From contig NZ_JANKBI010000014.1 in assembly GCF_024622195.1 (NCBI RefSeq), positions 62,001 to 126,000 of the forward strand: a DNA stretch of 64,000 bases, written 5' to 3'. The first letter of the stretch is position 1. Every line of letters starts with the position of its first letter. The notes beneath the pieces are model-generated. The model was not told the DNA's origin, made no database searches, and was given only the letters and a program-made list of their open reading frames with translations. Shown here one piece after another: positions 39,250 to 47,226 of this stretch. The DNA is from Murimonas intestini. Lineage in GTDB: Bacteria; Bacillota; Clostridia; Lachnospirales; Lachnospiraceae. A program made the translations under genes and the position numbers.

Positions 39250-39807
39250 ATGAAAACCTGTATCATCAATTTCAGCGGAAGAGCCGGTGGAAACGGACAT
39301 GGAACAGCCGCCTTTGCCGCCGCGGAACTTATCCGCACATCTGAGCCGGAGATCATCGAGTTCTCGGGCCTTACAGTTAACGGCTGCGGCAGCTGCCATT
39401 ATGAATGTTTCCGTCGCGGGCAGGCATGCCCTCATAAGGATGACGACATGTGGAAAGTCTACATGAAGGCTGCCGGGGCTGATATGTGCTGTTTCATAGT
39501 CCCCAATTATAACGGGCATCCCTGCTCGAATTTCTATGCCTTTGAAGAGAGGGGACAGGGTGTTTATCTGAATGCACGCAAAGAATATGAGAAGTATCTG
39601 AACGTGCCAAAAAAATTTATTGTCATCAGCAACACAGATGCAGCTCATTTTAGTCTTGTATTTGAAAACTGCCTTGGAAAAAATAAGAAAGCGGATATCC
39701 TTTTCCTGCGTGCCTCTGACTTCTCCCTGCCAAGTACCGGTACGGGGCTGATGACATCTGAGGATGCGCGCAGAAAAGTTTCCATGTTTCTGTCAGATTA
39801 TCAGTAA
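39250..39807 (+). CDS. Flavodoxin-fold NAD(P)H-FMN reductase-like protein
   Basis: The start at 39250 follows AAAAGGAG. The 185-residue protein has a flavodoxin-like fold: 'TCIINFSGRAGGNGHGTAAF' forms the phosphate loop, then a Cys-rich loop 'GCGSCHYECF…ACPHKDDDM' with spacing x2, x3, x6, and 'FIVPNYNGHPCSNFYAFEER'. Related NADPH-dependent FMN reductases and iron-sulfur flavoproteins have this loop, so it may carry FMN and possibly a metal or Fe-S site. It lies 180 nt after the sirtuin gene on the same strand. Its stop overlaps that of the convergent MerR fusion by 7 nt. A role in the ADP-ribosylation system is possible but unproven. Confidence 0.8.
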   Translation: MKTCIINFSGRAGGNGHGTAAFAAAELIRTSEPEIIEFSGLTVNGCGSCHYECFRRGQACPHKDDDMWKVYMKAAGADMCCFIVPNYNGHPCSNFYAFEERGQGVYLNARKEYEKYLNVPKKFIVISNTDAAHFSLVFENCLGKNKKADILFLRASDFSLPSTGTGLMTSEDARRKVSMFLSDYQ

Positions 39808-40847
39808 TTACAGCTGCTCTGTCTTTTATCTGCCCATATGACCCAGATCAGTTCATCCACTCTTTCATGCCGGCACTCATACCCCTGCGCCTTCAGCATC
39901 CCCTCTATCTCGTCTGCATTGCCGAAAAACTCATCATTCAGGACATCCTTTGCTCTCTCTGAGCACTTTTCCTCATATTCCTTTCTGGCATTCTCATCTG
40001 CGAACATGAGGTCAGCTATCACGATCCTGCCATGGCCTTCGGCTATCCTGTCCATCTCTGCAATTGCGAGGATCTTTTCGTCATGGCTGCAGTGATGGAA
40101 TGCATATGAGGAAATAACCGTATCACACACATTATCACCCAACGGCAGCTGCAGGAAGGTCCCAATCCGCAGTTGGATCCCCGGGCATTTCTTTCCCGCC
40201 TCCCTGAGCATATTCACTGACTGGTCCACACCTGTGTAATCCTCAGGCCTGATCCCTCTTTTCAGGATCTCTGCTGCCAGGTTGCCTGTACCTATTCCTA
40301 TCTCCACGATTCTTTTTCCTTTGGCTGCTCCGGCTGCACAGCAGATCACCTCATCATAATGGACATAAAAATCCAGCCCCTGACCGCCTCTTCTGATATC
40401 TGCATCATAGTGGGATGCCCAGTTGTCAAAATTCCACTTGTCCTCCCACTCATTTGATGCAGTGATGATATCAGCCGTCTTTTCCATTTTCTCCAGGATA
40501 TCATCACATGGACCACTGCTGTTAAGCATTAATTCTATGCTTTCCCCCAGCGTTTCCCTGACCTTTGTCATAGTATGGATATGCTGGTTCAGGATATTAT
40601 ACTGGGCCACAAACTGATTCAGGAGTTCATCCCCGCTGTGGGCTGCCATAACAGACCCTATAGCCTCTATACTGAATCCCATCTTTCTGTAGAGGATTAT
40701 CATCTCAAGCCTGCTTATATCCTCCACGCTGTACTCCCTGTAATTATTTTCACCTCTCCCGGGGCTGATCAGGCCCTTCTCCTCATAAAACCTGACCGCA
40801 TTTGCCTGGATATTCAGCTTTTCCGAAACCTGTTTTATTGAATACAT
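39801..40847 (-). CDS. MerR-family regulator fused to a SAM methyltransferase
   Basis: This 348-residue fusion begins with a MerR DNA-binding domain (1-75): 'MYSIKQVSEKLNIQANAVRFYEEKGLI' and 'EYSVEDISRLEMIILYRKMGFSIEAI'. A coiled region (80-135) follows, then a class I methyltransferase domain (~140-330) with motif I 'IVEIGIGTGNLAAEIL', 'YTGVDQSVNMLREA', 'CDTVISSYAFHHCSH' and 'RIVIADLMF'. The enzyme part resembles YrrT/UbiE-type small-molecule methyltransferases. The MerR part may sense the substrate or SAM, or the protein may regulate its own modification target. RBS and ATG at 40847 are clear (AAGAGAG). The gene converges with the flavoprotein gene. Confidence 0.85.
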   Translation of the reverse strand: MYSIKQVSEKLNIQANAVRFYEEKGLISPGRGENNYREYSVEDISRLEMIILYRKMGFSIEAIGSVMAAHSGDELLNQFVAQYNILNQHIHTMTKVRETLGESIELMLNSSGPCDDILEKMEKTADIITASNEWEDKWNFDNWASHYDADIRRGGQGLDFYVHYDEVICCAAGAAKGKRIVEIGIGTGNLAAEILKRGIRPEDYTGVDQSVNMLREAGKKCPGIQLRIGTFLQLPLGDNVCDTVISSYAFHHCSHDEKILAIAEMDRIAEGHGRIVIADLMFADENARKEYEEKCSERAKDVLNDEFFGNADEIEGMLKAQGYECRHERVDELIWVIWADKRQSSCNY

Positions 40848-40912
40848 CTCTCTTTTTTCAGCCGTCCTGTATGGGATGACTGTTCCTCCTTATTCTTGTT
40901 AAAAATAATATA

Positions 40913-40940
40913 GACCTTCGCCTAAGGCGAAGGTCAAGAG
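40913..40940 (-). terminator. Terminator of dcd
   Basis: GACCTTCGCC, 3-nt loop, GGCGAAGGTC is a perfect 10-bp stem followed on the minus strand by TATATTATTTTT. It lies after the dispersed repeat that separates it from the dcd stop. Confidence 0.7.
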
Positions 40941-40959
40941 GTTATTTTTGTAACTGTTT

Positions 40960-41091
40960 GTAACTATTCAGCAGGTCTGTGCATTTACTGCACAGACCGT
41001 AAGAAAATGATTCAAGGGTGCAAAAATCCCATCGCCGAAGGCGATTTTAAATGGATTTTTGCATGGAACTGTGAAGGTACTGAACAGTTAC
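40960..41091 (+). repeat. Dispersed repeat family 1, full-length copy (132 bp)
   Basis: This is the reference copy. Its ends are imperfect inverted repeats (GTAACTATTCAGCAG and, reversed, GTAACTGTTCAGTAC). The interior holds a 10-bp perfect hairpin (GGTCTGTGCA/TGCACAGACC), a nested TGCAAAAATCC…GGATTTTTGCA stem around ATCGCC-GAA-GGCGAT, and an AACTGT/ACAGTT hairpin. It ends 2 nt from the dcd stop codon. Confidence 0.92.
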
Positions 41092-41093
41092 AA

Positions 41094-41615
41094 CTATTTT
41101 TCGAAATCCTTATACAGAAGACTGGGCTGGATACCGCTGTTATTCTGGTACTTTCCGCTCGTGTATAACTCATATTCTCCCAAAATATCATGGTAATATA
41201 TCTGGCAGATCTCAACGTCCGGATATATACGCACCGGCTGTATACAATGTATCTCCAGAGTCCAGTATCCCGAAAAGCCAATGTCTCCAAAGCCTGCCGT
41301 CACATGGATGTACAGGCCCAGTCTTCCTATGGAAGACCTGCCCTCCAGCATAGGCACGAATCTCTCTGTTTTTGTATACTCGTTTGTCCTGCCCAGATAC
41401 AGCACATTTGGCTGCAAAAGCAGGCCTTCCTCCGGTATCACCAGCTTTTTCGCCGCATTGGGGCGCTTCATATCCAGTTCATGCTCCTCATATACCAGCA
41501 GTTCATTGGATAATGTCAGGTTATAACTGTTTGGATTGATCCTGCTCTTGTCAAAGGGTTCAATAAATATGTCTTTGCCAATTCTCTTCTCTATTTCTTT
41601 TCCTGATAAAATCAT
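41094..41615 (-). CDS. dcd: dCTP deaminase
   Basis: The 173-residue protein belongs to the trimeric dUTPase/dCTP deaminase fold and converts dCTP to dUTP for thymidylate synthesis. 'INPNSYNLTLSNELL' is the N-terminal signature, 'MLEGRSSIGRLGL' is the nucleotide-binding loop with Ser-Ser and Arg, and 'HVTAGFGDIGFSGYWTLEI' includes the catalytic Glu of TLE. A short C-terminal arm closes over the site. It may be monofunctional or bifunctional with dUTPase activity; sequence reading cannot decide. AGGAGCG precedes the ATG. A dispersed repeat lies directly downstream of the stop. Confidence 0.92.
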   Translation of the reverse strand: MILSGKEIEKRIGKDIFIEPFDKSRINPNSYNLTLSNELLVYEEHELDMKRPNAAKKLVIPEEGLLLQPNVLYLGRTNEYTKTERFVPMLEGRSSIGRLGLYIHVTAGFGDIGFSGYWTLEIHCIQPVRIYPDVEICQIYYHDILGEYELYTSGKYQNNSGIQPSLLYKDFEK

Positions 41616-41686
41616 GTATTACGCTCCTGTCCTGTTGTGCATGTTAAAATTTGCCTGTACTTTAAATTTCCCTTCACGCCGGGTTT

Positions 41687-43291
41687 TTATTCGTTATACG
41701 AAAATCCGCCGTTATGAGTCTCTTTTGCCTTGTATAAAGCCTCATCCGCCGCTTTTGTGAGCGCTGAGTAATTATCACCCTTTCTTGCGCGCACAGCTCC
41801 GGCTGACAAAGTGATCGAAGGCATGTTCCTTCTGGCAGCCTCTTTTTCAAGAGATTTATTTATATCCTGCATAATGTGCTCAGCGACTGCGAAATCACCC
41901 GTATTTGCTATAAACAGTGCGAATTCATCGCCGTGCAGCCTGGAAGCCAGATCGACTGTCCTGATACGTCCTATGATCATCTGAGCACACAATTTTATAA
42001 CTTCATCTCCCACGCTGTGACCATAATTATCATTGACCTGCTTAAAATGATCCCCATCGATCATGATAAAGATTGCAGATTCATCAGGCTCCATTGCATC
42101 AAGCGCCTCACCCATACCTTTTCTGAAGGACTTGTCATTCATCATTCCTGTGAGGTCATCAATCGCCGCAGCTTTCTGAGCAACTGAGAGTGCGATCTCC
42201 AGCCTGCGCTGAGTCTGCCCAAGTTCCACATAAGCCTCCTTCAGCTCCCTATTCCTGCGCGCTCTGCCAAGACTTCCCAGAACGTAGATCAGAAGTATTT
42301 CTATAATAAGAAGAGGAATCAGCCATATGTCCATGGTCTCTTTCAGCATGCCCAGACGTGGCACCAGGATCATGAAATTATAACCGCCGCTCCCAAGTGC
42401 GCAACCATAATACTGCCTGCTGCCAATGCTCAATAAAACAGACTTCCCTGAGTCCTTCTCCAGCCTGGCAGTCCCATCCCCAAACTGCTTTCTGAATTCA
42501 TAAAAGGCCTTTGTGGAATCAATGCTTTCCCTGATCTTGTCAGCCTCGTCCACTTCATTTTCATCTGCACTCTCCAGCTGCTGTTCCAGCTCTGAGAGCG
42601 CATCCTCCACCTCTTCTTCCGACATATAGAGATTTCCTCCAAGATAGTCAGAGTCCGTGCTGCCTATTATAGTGCCGCTGTTGTCAAAGATCATAACCTG
42701 TGTATCATCATAGTAATCCAGATTTGTGACCAGTGTCTGGATGTCTCCCATCTTGATATCATATGCAAATACAGTTTCCCCATCCGGCTGCAGCTGGGAG
42801 ATCGTAGTCAGGATATAATGATTTGCATAGCTCATATACGGGGGAGTAAATACGATCTCTCCGCCGCCTGCCACGGCGTCTTTATACCACGGCCTCTCTT
42901 TGGCGTTGTACCCTGTCTTTTCATACTGGGAATAAGGTGTGTCCCAGCTGTAAAGATAACGGTCCCTGTAATACATGTACAGGCCGTCATATGTCTCTCC
43001 CTCTATTTCAGCCAGATCACCGTCCATACCTTTCAGATGATCCCAGATCTCGTCTGGAGTATTTTCCAGTTCCTTTGTCATCATCATGGAAAATACCCTG
43101 AAAGAACGCTTATAATCTTCCATGACCAGATTGAACTGTTCGCTTATACTTTCTGAATGGTTCCCCAGACTTTCATTTATATAGTCTTTTTCCCTGATAC
43201 TGATAAAGAATATGGCTGCGATATTCACAAGCAATAAAATGACGGCATACTCAATTGCCTTTCTGGTATGTTTCTTCTCTTTAACACTCAT
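41687..43291 (-). CDS. Membrane diguanylate cyclase-type protein (dCache-GGDEF) with HGDEF motif
   Basis: The start at 43291 follows GGGGGAAG. The 534-residue protein has a membrane helix (~13-33) and a dCache sensor outside the cell (~35-325) with 'RPWYKDAV' and 'ILTTISQLQPDGETVFAYDI'. A second helix (~330-350) leads to a GGDEF domain (~375-530). The active-site segment reads 'SRLHGDEF', so the first Gly of GGDEF is His. Upstream are 'DGDHFKQVNDNYGHSVGDEV' and an RTVD I-site five residues before the motif. It may make cyclic di-GMP in response to an external ligand, or be a weak or inactive receptor. No EAL domain is present. Confidence 0.9.
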   Translation of the reverse strand: MSVKEKKHTRKAIEYAVILLLVNIAAIFFISIREKDYINESLGNHSESISEQFNLVMEDYKRSFRVFSMMMTKELENTPDEIWDHLKGMDGDLAEIEGETYDGLYMYYRDRYLYSWDTPYSQYEKTGYNAKERPWYKDAVAGGGEIVFTPPYMSYANHYILTTISQLQPDGETVFAYDIKMGDIQTLVTNLDYYDDTQVMIFDNSGTIIGSTDSDYLGGNLYMSEEEVEDALSELEQQLESADENEVDEADKIRESIDSTKAFYEFRKQFGDGTARLEKDSGKSVLLSIGSRQYYGCALGSGGYNFMILVPRLGMLKETMDIWLIPLLIIEILLIYVLGSLGRARRNRELKEAYVELGQTQRRLEIALSVAQKAAAIDDLTGMMNDKSFRKGMGEALDAMEPDESAIFIMIDGDHFKQVNDNYGHSVGDEVIKLCAQMIIGRIRTVDLASRLHGDEFALFIANTGDFAVAEHIMQDINKSLEKEAARRNMPSITLSAGAVRARKGDNYSALTKAADEALYKAKETHNGGFSYNE

Positions 43292-43316
43292 AACTTCCCC
43301 CATTATTTTAACTTTC

Positions 43317-43383
43317 GTAACTGTCCAGTCCCTTCACAGCTGAATGCAGAAATCCATTTAAAACAGAACTGCTGAATAGTTAC
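43317..43383 (-). repeat. Dispersed repeat family 1, internally deleted copy (67 bp)
   Basis: On the minus strand: GTAACTATTCAGCAG…TTTTAAATGGATTTCTGCAT…CTGTGAAGGGACT…ACAGTTAC. Both ends and part of the central stem are kept. It lies 25 nt upstream of the GGDEF start codon, in a 305-bp gap that also holds a hairpin (43462-43494) and a terminator (43511-43547). Confidence 0.85.
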
Positions 43384-43461
43384 TAACTTTCACATAATTA
43401 TACGGTATAAGCATTTGATTTTCAATTCATTTCATGAATAATGTTTGGGAAAACAAGAATT

Positions 43462-43494
43462 TTCGCTGCTGACGGCAAAATCAGCCGCAGCGAA
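43462..43494. other. Inverted repeat in the intergenic region
   Basis: TTCGCTGC (43462-43469) and GCAGCGAA (43487-43494) pair perfectly, with an inner GGC/GCC. No poly-U follows. It could be an operator or RNA structure upstream of the GGDEF gene. Confidence 0.5.
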
Positions 43495-43510
43495 TTTACC
43501 TGGTAATTAA

Positions 43511-43547
43511 AAAAGGCCATTATCAGCATTACAAACTGATAATGACC
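43511..43547 (-). terminator. Terminator of the acetyltransferase gene
   Basis: On the minus strand: GGTCATTATCAG…CTGATAATGGCC followed by TTTTTTAATT, a strong rho-independent terminator 50 nt after the stop codon at 43597. Confidence 0.85.
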
Positions 43548-43596
43548 CCTGTTGTTTATTCAGCTCTCAGACAACATTTAAGACATGATTACGTGT

Positions 43597-44217
43597 TCAG
43601 TGCCCACCCTGTTCTCCGTTCTGTCCGGCAAACTCCTTTTCGTACTCCATTGACGGGAGCTTTGTGATTTCTTCATCATACACCGGAGCTTCCAGATATA
43701 TGCCTGTGACATCTTTTAAATATCCTTCTTTTAATTCAATAGCCATAAATGCCGGCGTGTCTGCCTGCCATTCAGTCTCAATGCCATACTTACTGGCCTG
43801 CACAAACCCGAAACGCGGATAGTACTCCGGGTGGCCAAAGAATAAAATTGCTCCATATCCCAGCTCTTTTGCCCGCTTCATAGAATATCTCATTAAAGCG
43901 CTGCCCACTCCCATTTTCTGGAATTCCGGCAGTACGCTCAGTGGCCCGAAATTCAAAGTATCCACAAGTGAGCCGTCCGGCCGGCGAATATGAGAATGGC
44001 TGTAGATAATCTGTCCTACCGCTTTTCCATCCACATAAGCCACAAAATCCAACTCTTTTATCCCCACTTCTTTTCGAAGCATGTGAAGCATATAAGGCTC
44101 TGTACAGCCGACACCAATCTCAGCGATCCTGTCATCCCTGTAAAATGCCTGGCGTGCAATGTTTTCTGTCTCTTTATAATCTTTTTCTTCTGCTGGTCTG
44201 ATTTCTATTTCTAACAT
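43597..44217 (-). CDS. GNAT-family acetyltransferase
   Basis: A 206-residue acetyltransferase of the 'predicted N-acetyltransferase YhbS' type. 'IEIRPAEEKDYKETENIARQAF' is the N-terminal core, 'FGPLSVLPEFQKMGVGSALMRYSMKRAKELGYGAILFFG' the acetyl-CoA binding region (Q-K-M-G-V-G loop), and 'HPEYYPRFGFVQASKYGIE' the typical YhbS ending. The C-terminal 60 residues form an extra domain seen in this group. The target is unknown. The Shine-Dalgarno AAAGGAGAAA lies in a hairpin, see 44222-44241. It ends at a strong terminator, so it is transcribed alone. Confidence 0.88.
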   Translation of the reverse strand: MLEIEIRPAEEKDYKETENIARQAFYRDDRIAEIGVGCTEPYMLHMLRKEVGIKELDFVAYVDGKAVGQIIYSHSHIRRPDGSLVDTLNFGPLSVLPEFQKMGVGSALMRYSMKRAKELGYGAILFFGHPEYYPRFGFVQASKYGIETEWQADTPAFMAIELKEGYLKDVTGIYLEAPVYDEEITKLPSMEYEKEFAGQNGEQGGH

Positions 44218-44221
44218 ATAT

Positions 44222-44241
44222 TTTCTCCTTTTCTGGAGAAA
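44222..44241 (-). promoter_or_regulatory. Hairpin that could hide the ribosome binding site
   Basis: On the minus strand, TTTCTCC, 6-nt loop and GGAGAAA form a 7-bp stem. Its 3' arm contains the AAAGGAGAAA site of the acetyltransferase gene, 4 nt before the ATG. The fold could limit translation initiation. Confidence 0.4.
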
Positions 44242-44408
44242 TCCTGCTATTTAGCATTGCCCCTCCAAAACGATAATTTTATTTTTTTCATGTATCGTCA
44301 ACCCACCTTTCATAATAAATTTTTATTATAACTCTTGCGAGATATAAACTGAATGACTCCATTTTTAAGCATCACTTATACAAGATCCAATATCAATTAT
44401 TTCATCAA

Positions 44409-45023
44409 TTACTTCATCAGACCAAAATGGCAGGAAACCATTTGGACTACTCCTTCAATTTCAGTCTGTCCGTCATTTACAAAACTAAGATACCCATTTT
44501 GGATACATTGCCTCTTTACCTCTTCTGCAAACAGGCAGTCTCTTTCCATCCAATTATCAAAGGCTTTCTGGACGTCGCTGCACCCCTCCAAAACGTAAGG
44601 CACCCATTCTCTCTGGGCATAATGGCTTATCTGAAAATCTTTAGCCGGTACTACCGCCAGGTATCTGTTCCCGGAAATATCCCGCTTTTTCATCAGGCAG
44701 GGCAGGTAAGCTGCACCTTCTGTTATAATATCTCTGCCCTTACTGACTGCTTCCAGGTCCTGCATAATAAAATCAAATATTTCCCCGTAAAACTGCAGTT
44801 CTTCTCTGCACTGCAAAGACGGCTCTCTCATCCAGATCTCTTCCGGACTCATTTTGCTCTGCCTGCTGCAAATTTCCATCCCGGCAGCAGCGCCGTCATT
44901 TGTATACTTCTCTAAATAATCATCAACTTTAAAATAGTATAACCCGTATCTTTCTGCCAGAATCTTCGCAGCCGTACTTTTGCCGCTGCAGGGAGAACCG
45001 CCCATATAATATATTTCTTTCAT
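44409..45023 (-). CDS. P-loop kinase-like protein
   Basis: The 204-residue protein starts with Walker A 'YYMGGSPCSGKSTAAKILAE', then 'LYYFKVDDYLEKY' (Asp of the small-molecule kinase type) and 'GRDIITEGAAYLPCLM' (Walker B-like strand). A mobile-lid region contains 'YAQREWVPYVLEGC'. It is in the family of small nucleotide or aminoglycoside-type kinases (AAA_33/Cpt-like) that phosphorylate a small molecule in the cytoplasm; the substrate is unknown. AGGAG precedes the ATG. It lies after the prfA terminator and upstream of an acetyltransferase gene, without obvious functional link. Confidence 0.8.
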   Translation of the reverse strand: MKEIYYMGGSPCSGKSTAAKILAERYGLYYFKVDDYLEKYTNDGAAAGMEICSRQSKMSPEEIWMREPSLQCREELQFYGEIFDFIMQDLEAVSKGRDIITEGAAYLPCLMKKRDISGNRYLAVVPAKDFQISHYAQREWVPYVLEGCSDVQKAFDNWMERDCLFAEEVKRQCIQNGYLSFVNDGQTEIEGVVQMVSCHFGLMK

Positions 45024-45172
45024 AGAAATCTCCTGAACTTTATTTGGTAAATGTATTAGTATGGTTAAAGCTGTATGTCCAGATATCCATTCTAAGCCCT
45101 CCTGAAATTCAGATCATTCCTAACAGTTTCAGGTTAGATTATAACATATGTTACAATATTTTCATATACAAA

Positions 45173-45210
45173 AGTGCCCAATATTGGCACAAAAGCCAAT
45201 ATCAGGCACT
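45173..45210. terminator. Terminator of the prfA operon
   Basis: AGTGCC…ATATTGGC, 6-nt loop, GCCAATAT…GGCACT forms a long, almost perfect stem. On the minus strand TTTTGT follows, suiting prfA; on the plus strand CATTTTTT follows. Confidence 0.8.
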
Positions 45211-45262
45211 CATTTTTTATCTCATATATATCAATTCACTATAACTGATCTGTTATAACTCC

Positions 45263-46336
45263 TTAACTCTCATTCATATTGGCAAGTTTGGCCGCCTGAT
45301 CCGCTGCGATAAGACTGTCTATCACTTCATCCAGATCACCGTTTAATATATTATCCAGCCTGTGGAGAGTCAGCTTGATCCTGTGGTCCGTGACACGTCC
45401 CTGGGGGAAATTGTAAGTCCTGATCTTCTCAGAGCGGTCTCCTGTCCCTATCTGGCTCCTGCGGGCTGCTGCCTCCGAAGCCTGCTGTTTTTCCAGTTCC
45501 ATCTCATACAGCTTGGAACGGAGCAGCCGGAAGGCCTTTTCCTTATTCTGCAGCTGTGATTTTTCTGTCTGGCTGTAAATTACGATCCCTGTGGGATAAT
45601 GTGTCAGACGCACAGCTGAGTCCGTAGTATTGACACACTGTCCGCCGTTTCCTGACGCACGCATGACATCAATCCTGATATCTTTATCATCGATCACAAC
45701 ATCCACCTCTTCCGCCTCCGGCATGATGGCAACTGTCACTGTGGAAGTATGGATGCGGCCGCCACTCTCTGTCTCAGGCACACGCTGCACACGGTGCACA
45801 CCGCTCTCATATTTCAGCCTGGAATAAGCTCCCTGTCCAGTTATCATAAATACTACTTCTTTGAAGCCTCCGATTCCATTTTCATTTAAGGAAATGATCT
45901 CTGTCCTCCATCTGCGTCCTTCTGCATAATGCACATACATCCTGTAGATTTCTGCTGCAAAGAGAGCTGCCTCATCACCGCCTGCGCCTGCACGGATCTC
46001 CACCATAACGTTCTTTTCATCATTTGGGTCTTTGGGAAGGAGCAGTATCTTCATCTCATGCTCCAGCTCCTCGATCCTCTTCTTTGCATCATTCAGCTCT
46101 TCCTTCAGCATCTCACGCATCTCTTCGTCAGATTCCTCCCCCAGAAGGGCGAGGCTGTCTTCCACCGTCTGCCTGCAGTCTTTATATTCTTTATATGCCT
46201 CCACTATGGGAGTCAGGTCACTCTGCTCTTTCATCAGCTTCTGAAACCTGCCCTGGTCATTTATTACTGAAGGCTCATTTAACTCGCTTAATATTTCTTC
46301 AAAGCGGATCAATAAATCTTCTAATCTGTCAAACAT
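45263..46336 (-). CDS. prfA: Peptide chain release factor 1
   Basis: A 357-residue class I release factor that reads UAA and UAG on the ribosome. 'HRVQRVPETESGGRIHTST' contains the PxT stop-codon motif (Pro-Glu-Thr), and 'MRASGNGGQCVNTTDSAVRLTHYP' contains the GGQ loop that triggers peptide release. The N-terminal helical domain and C-terminal tail are complete. AGGAGG precedes the ATG. The preceding gene is prmC, which methylates the Gln of GGQ, a functional pairing conserved in many bacteria. The operon ends at a strong terminator. Confidence 0.98.
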   Translation of the reverse strand: MFDRLEDLLIRFEEILSELNEPSVINDQGRFQKLMKEQSDLTPIVEAYKEYKDCRQTVEDSLALLGEESDEEMREMLKEELNDAKKRIEELEHEMKILLLPKDPNDEKNVMVEIRAGAGGDEAALFAAEIYRMYVHYAEGRRWRTEIISLNENGIGGFKEVVFMITGQGAYSRLKYESGVHRVQRVPETESGGRIHTSTVTVAIMPEAEEVDVVIDDKDIRIDVMRASGNGGQCVNTTDSAVRLTHYPTGIVIYSQTEKSQLQNKEKAFRLLRSKLYEMELEKQQASEAAARRSQIGTGDRSEKIRTYNFPQGRVTDHRIKLTLHRLDNILNGDLDEVIDSLIAADQAAKLANMNES

Positions 46337-46395
46337 CTCTATTCCTCCTAATACCTGTCACCTGTATAAAATCCAAAAAATTATTCCGCCCGCTA

Positions 46396-47226
46396 TCAGG
46401 GCAGCTTTCCTTTTACCACGCGGTCTAGTCCTGCCAGGTCTTTTATTACCCTGACGTCCGAAAATCCGGCACTCTTCATCATTTCACTGACAGAGAGTCC
46501 CTGGTCATATCCGATTTCAAAAAGAAGCCATCCTCCAGCCTTCAGAAAACCACAGCTCTTTGTGATGATCTGCCTGTAGAAGTAAAGCCCGTCCTCTCTT
46601 CCGTCAAGGGCGCCTGCAGGCTCATGGCATCTCACCTCTTCCATGAGCTTTGAAATCTCGTCCGTAGGTATATACGGCGGATTTGACACGATCGCATCAT
46701 ATTTCCCATCTATATTCTGAAATAAGTTTCCCTGTATGAAATCAATACATACTCCCTGCCGGGCCGCATTTTCTTTTGCCACATCCAGCGCGGCATTTGA
46801 GATATCCACGGCAGTTCCCAATATATCCTGTTTATATTTCATCAGGCTGATGATGATACAGCCTGAACCGGTACACATATCCAGCACATGGCTGCCGGGC
46901 TTTATGACTTTTAAAGCTTCCTCAACAAGAATTTCCGTATCCTGTCTTGGAATCAGCACATTCTCATTTACCATAAAAGGGATCCCCATGAACTCCTGCT
47001 CACCAGTCAGATGCTGCAGCGGAATATGCCTGGCCCTGTCTGAAAGCATGCTCTGATATCTGGCATATAAAGGGCCTGGCATTTCCTTTTCCCTGTTCAT
47101 CAGGAACCAGGACCTGTCGCACTTACAGCTGTATTCCATAAGATACCAGGCATCTACAGGCGCATTATCGATTCCACGGGATACCAGATACTCCTCAGCC
47201 TTCTTCAAAGCCTCCTGATATGTCAT
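46396..47226 (-). CDS. prmC: Release factor glutamine methyltransferase
   Basis: A 276-residue SAM-dependent enzyme that N5-methylates the Gln in the GGQ loop of release factors. The N-terminal helical domain recognises the release factor. The methyltransferase core has motif I 'VLDMCTGSGCIIISL', 'GTAVDISNAALDVAKENA' and the active-site 'YDAIVSNPPYIPTDE' (NPPY). ATG overlaps the stop of the DUF1385 gene (ATGA), so translation is coupled. It lies 59 nt before prfA, which encodes its substrate. Confidence 0.97.
   Translation of the reverse strand: MTYQEALKKAEEYLVSRGIDNAPVDAWYLMEYSCKCDRSWFLMNREKEMPGPLYARYQSMLSDRARHIPLQHLTGEQEFMGIPFMVNENVLIPRQDTEILVEEALKVIKPGSHVLDMCTGSGCIIISLMKYKQDILGTAVDISNAALDVAKENAARQGVCIDFIQGNLFQNIDGKYDAIVSNPPYIPTDEISKLMEEVRCHEPAGALDGREDGLYFYRQIITKSCGFLKAGGWLLFEIGYDQGLSVSEMMKSAGFSDVRVIKDLAGLDRVVKGKLP

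Noticed and set aside
41094..41615. dCTP deaminase as an inactive enzyme because WSG differs from WEG
   Set aside because: The catalytic Glu of this family is in the TLE/VLE motif, which is present; the variable residue is not catalytic.
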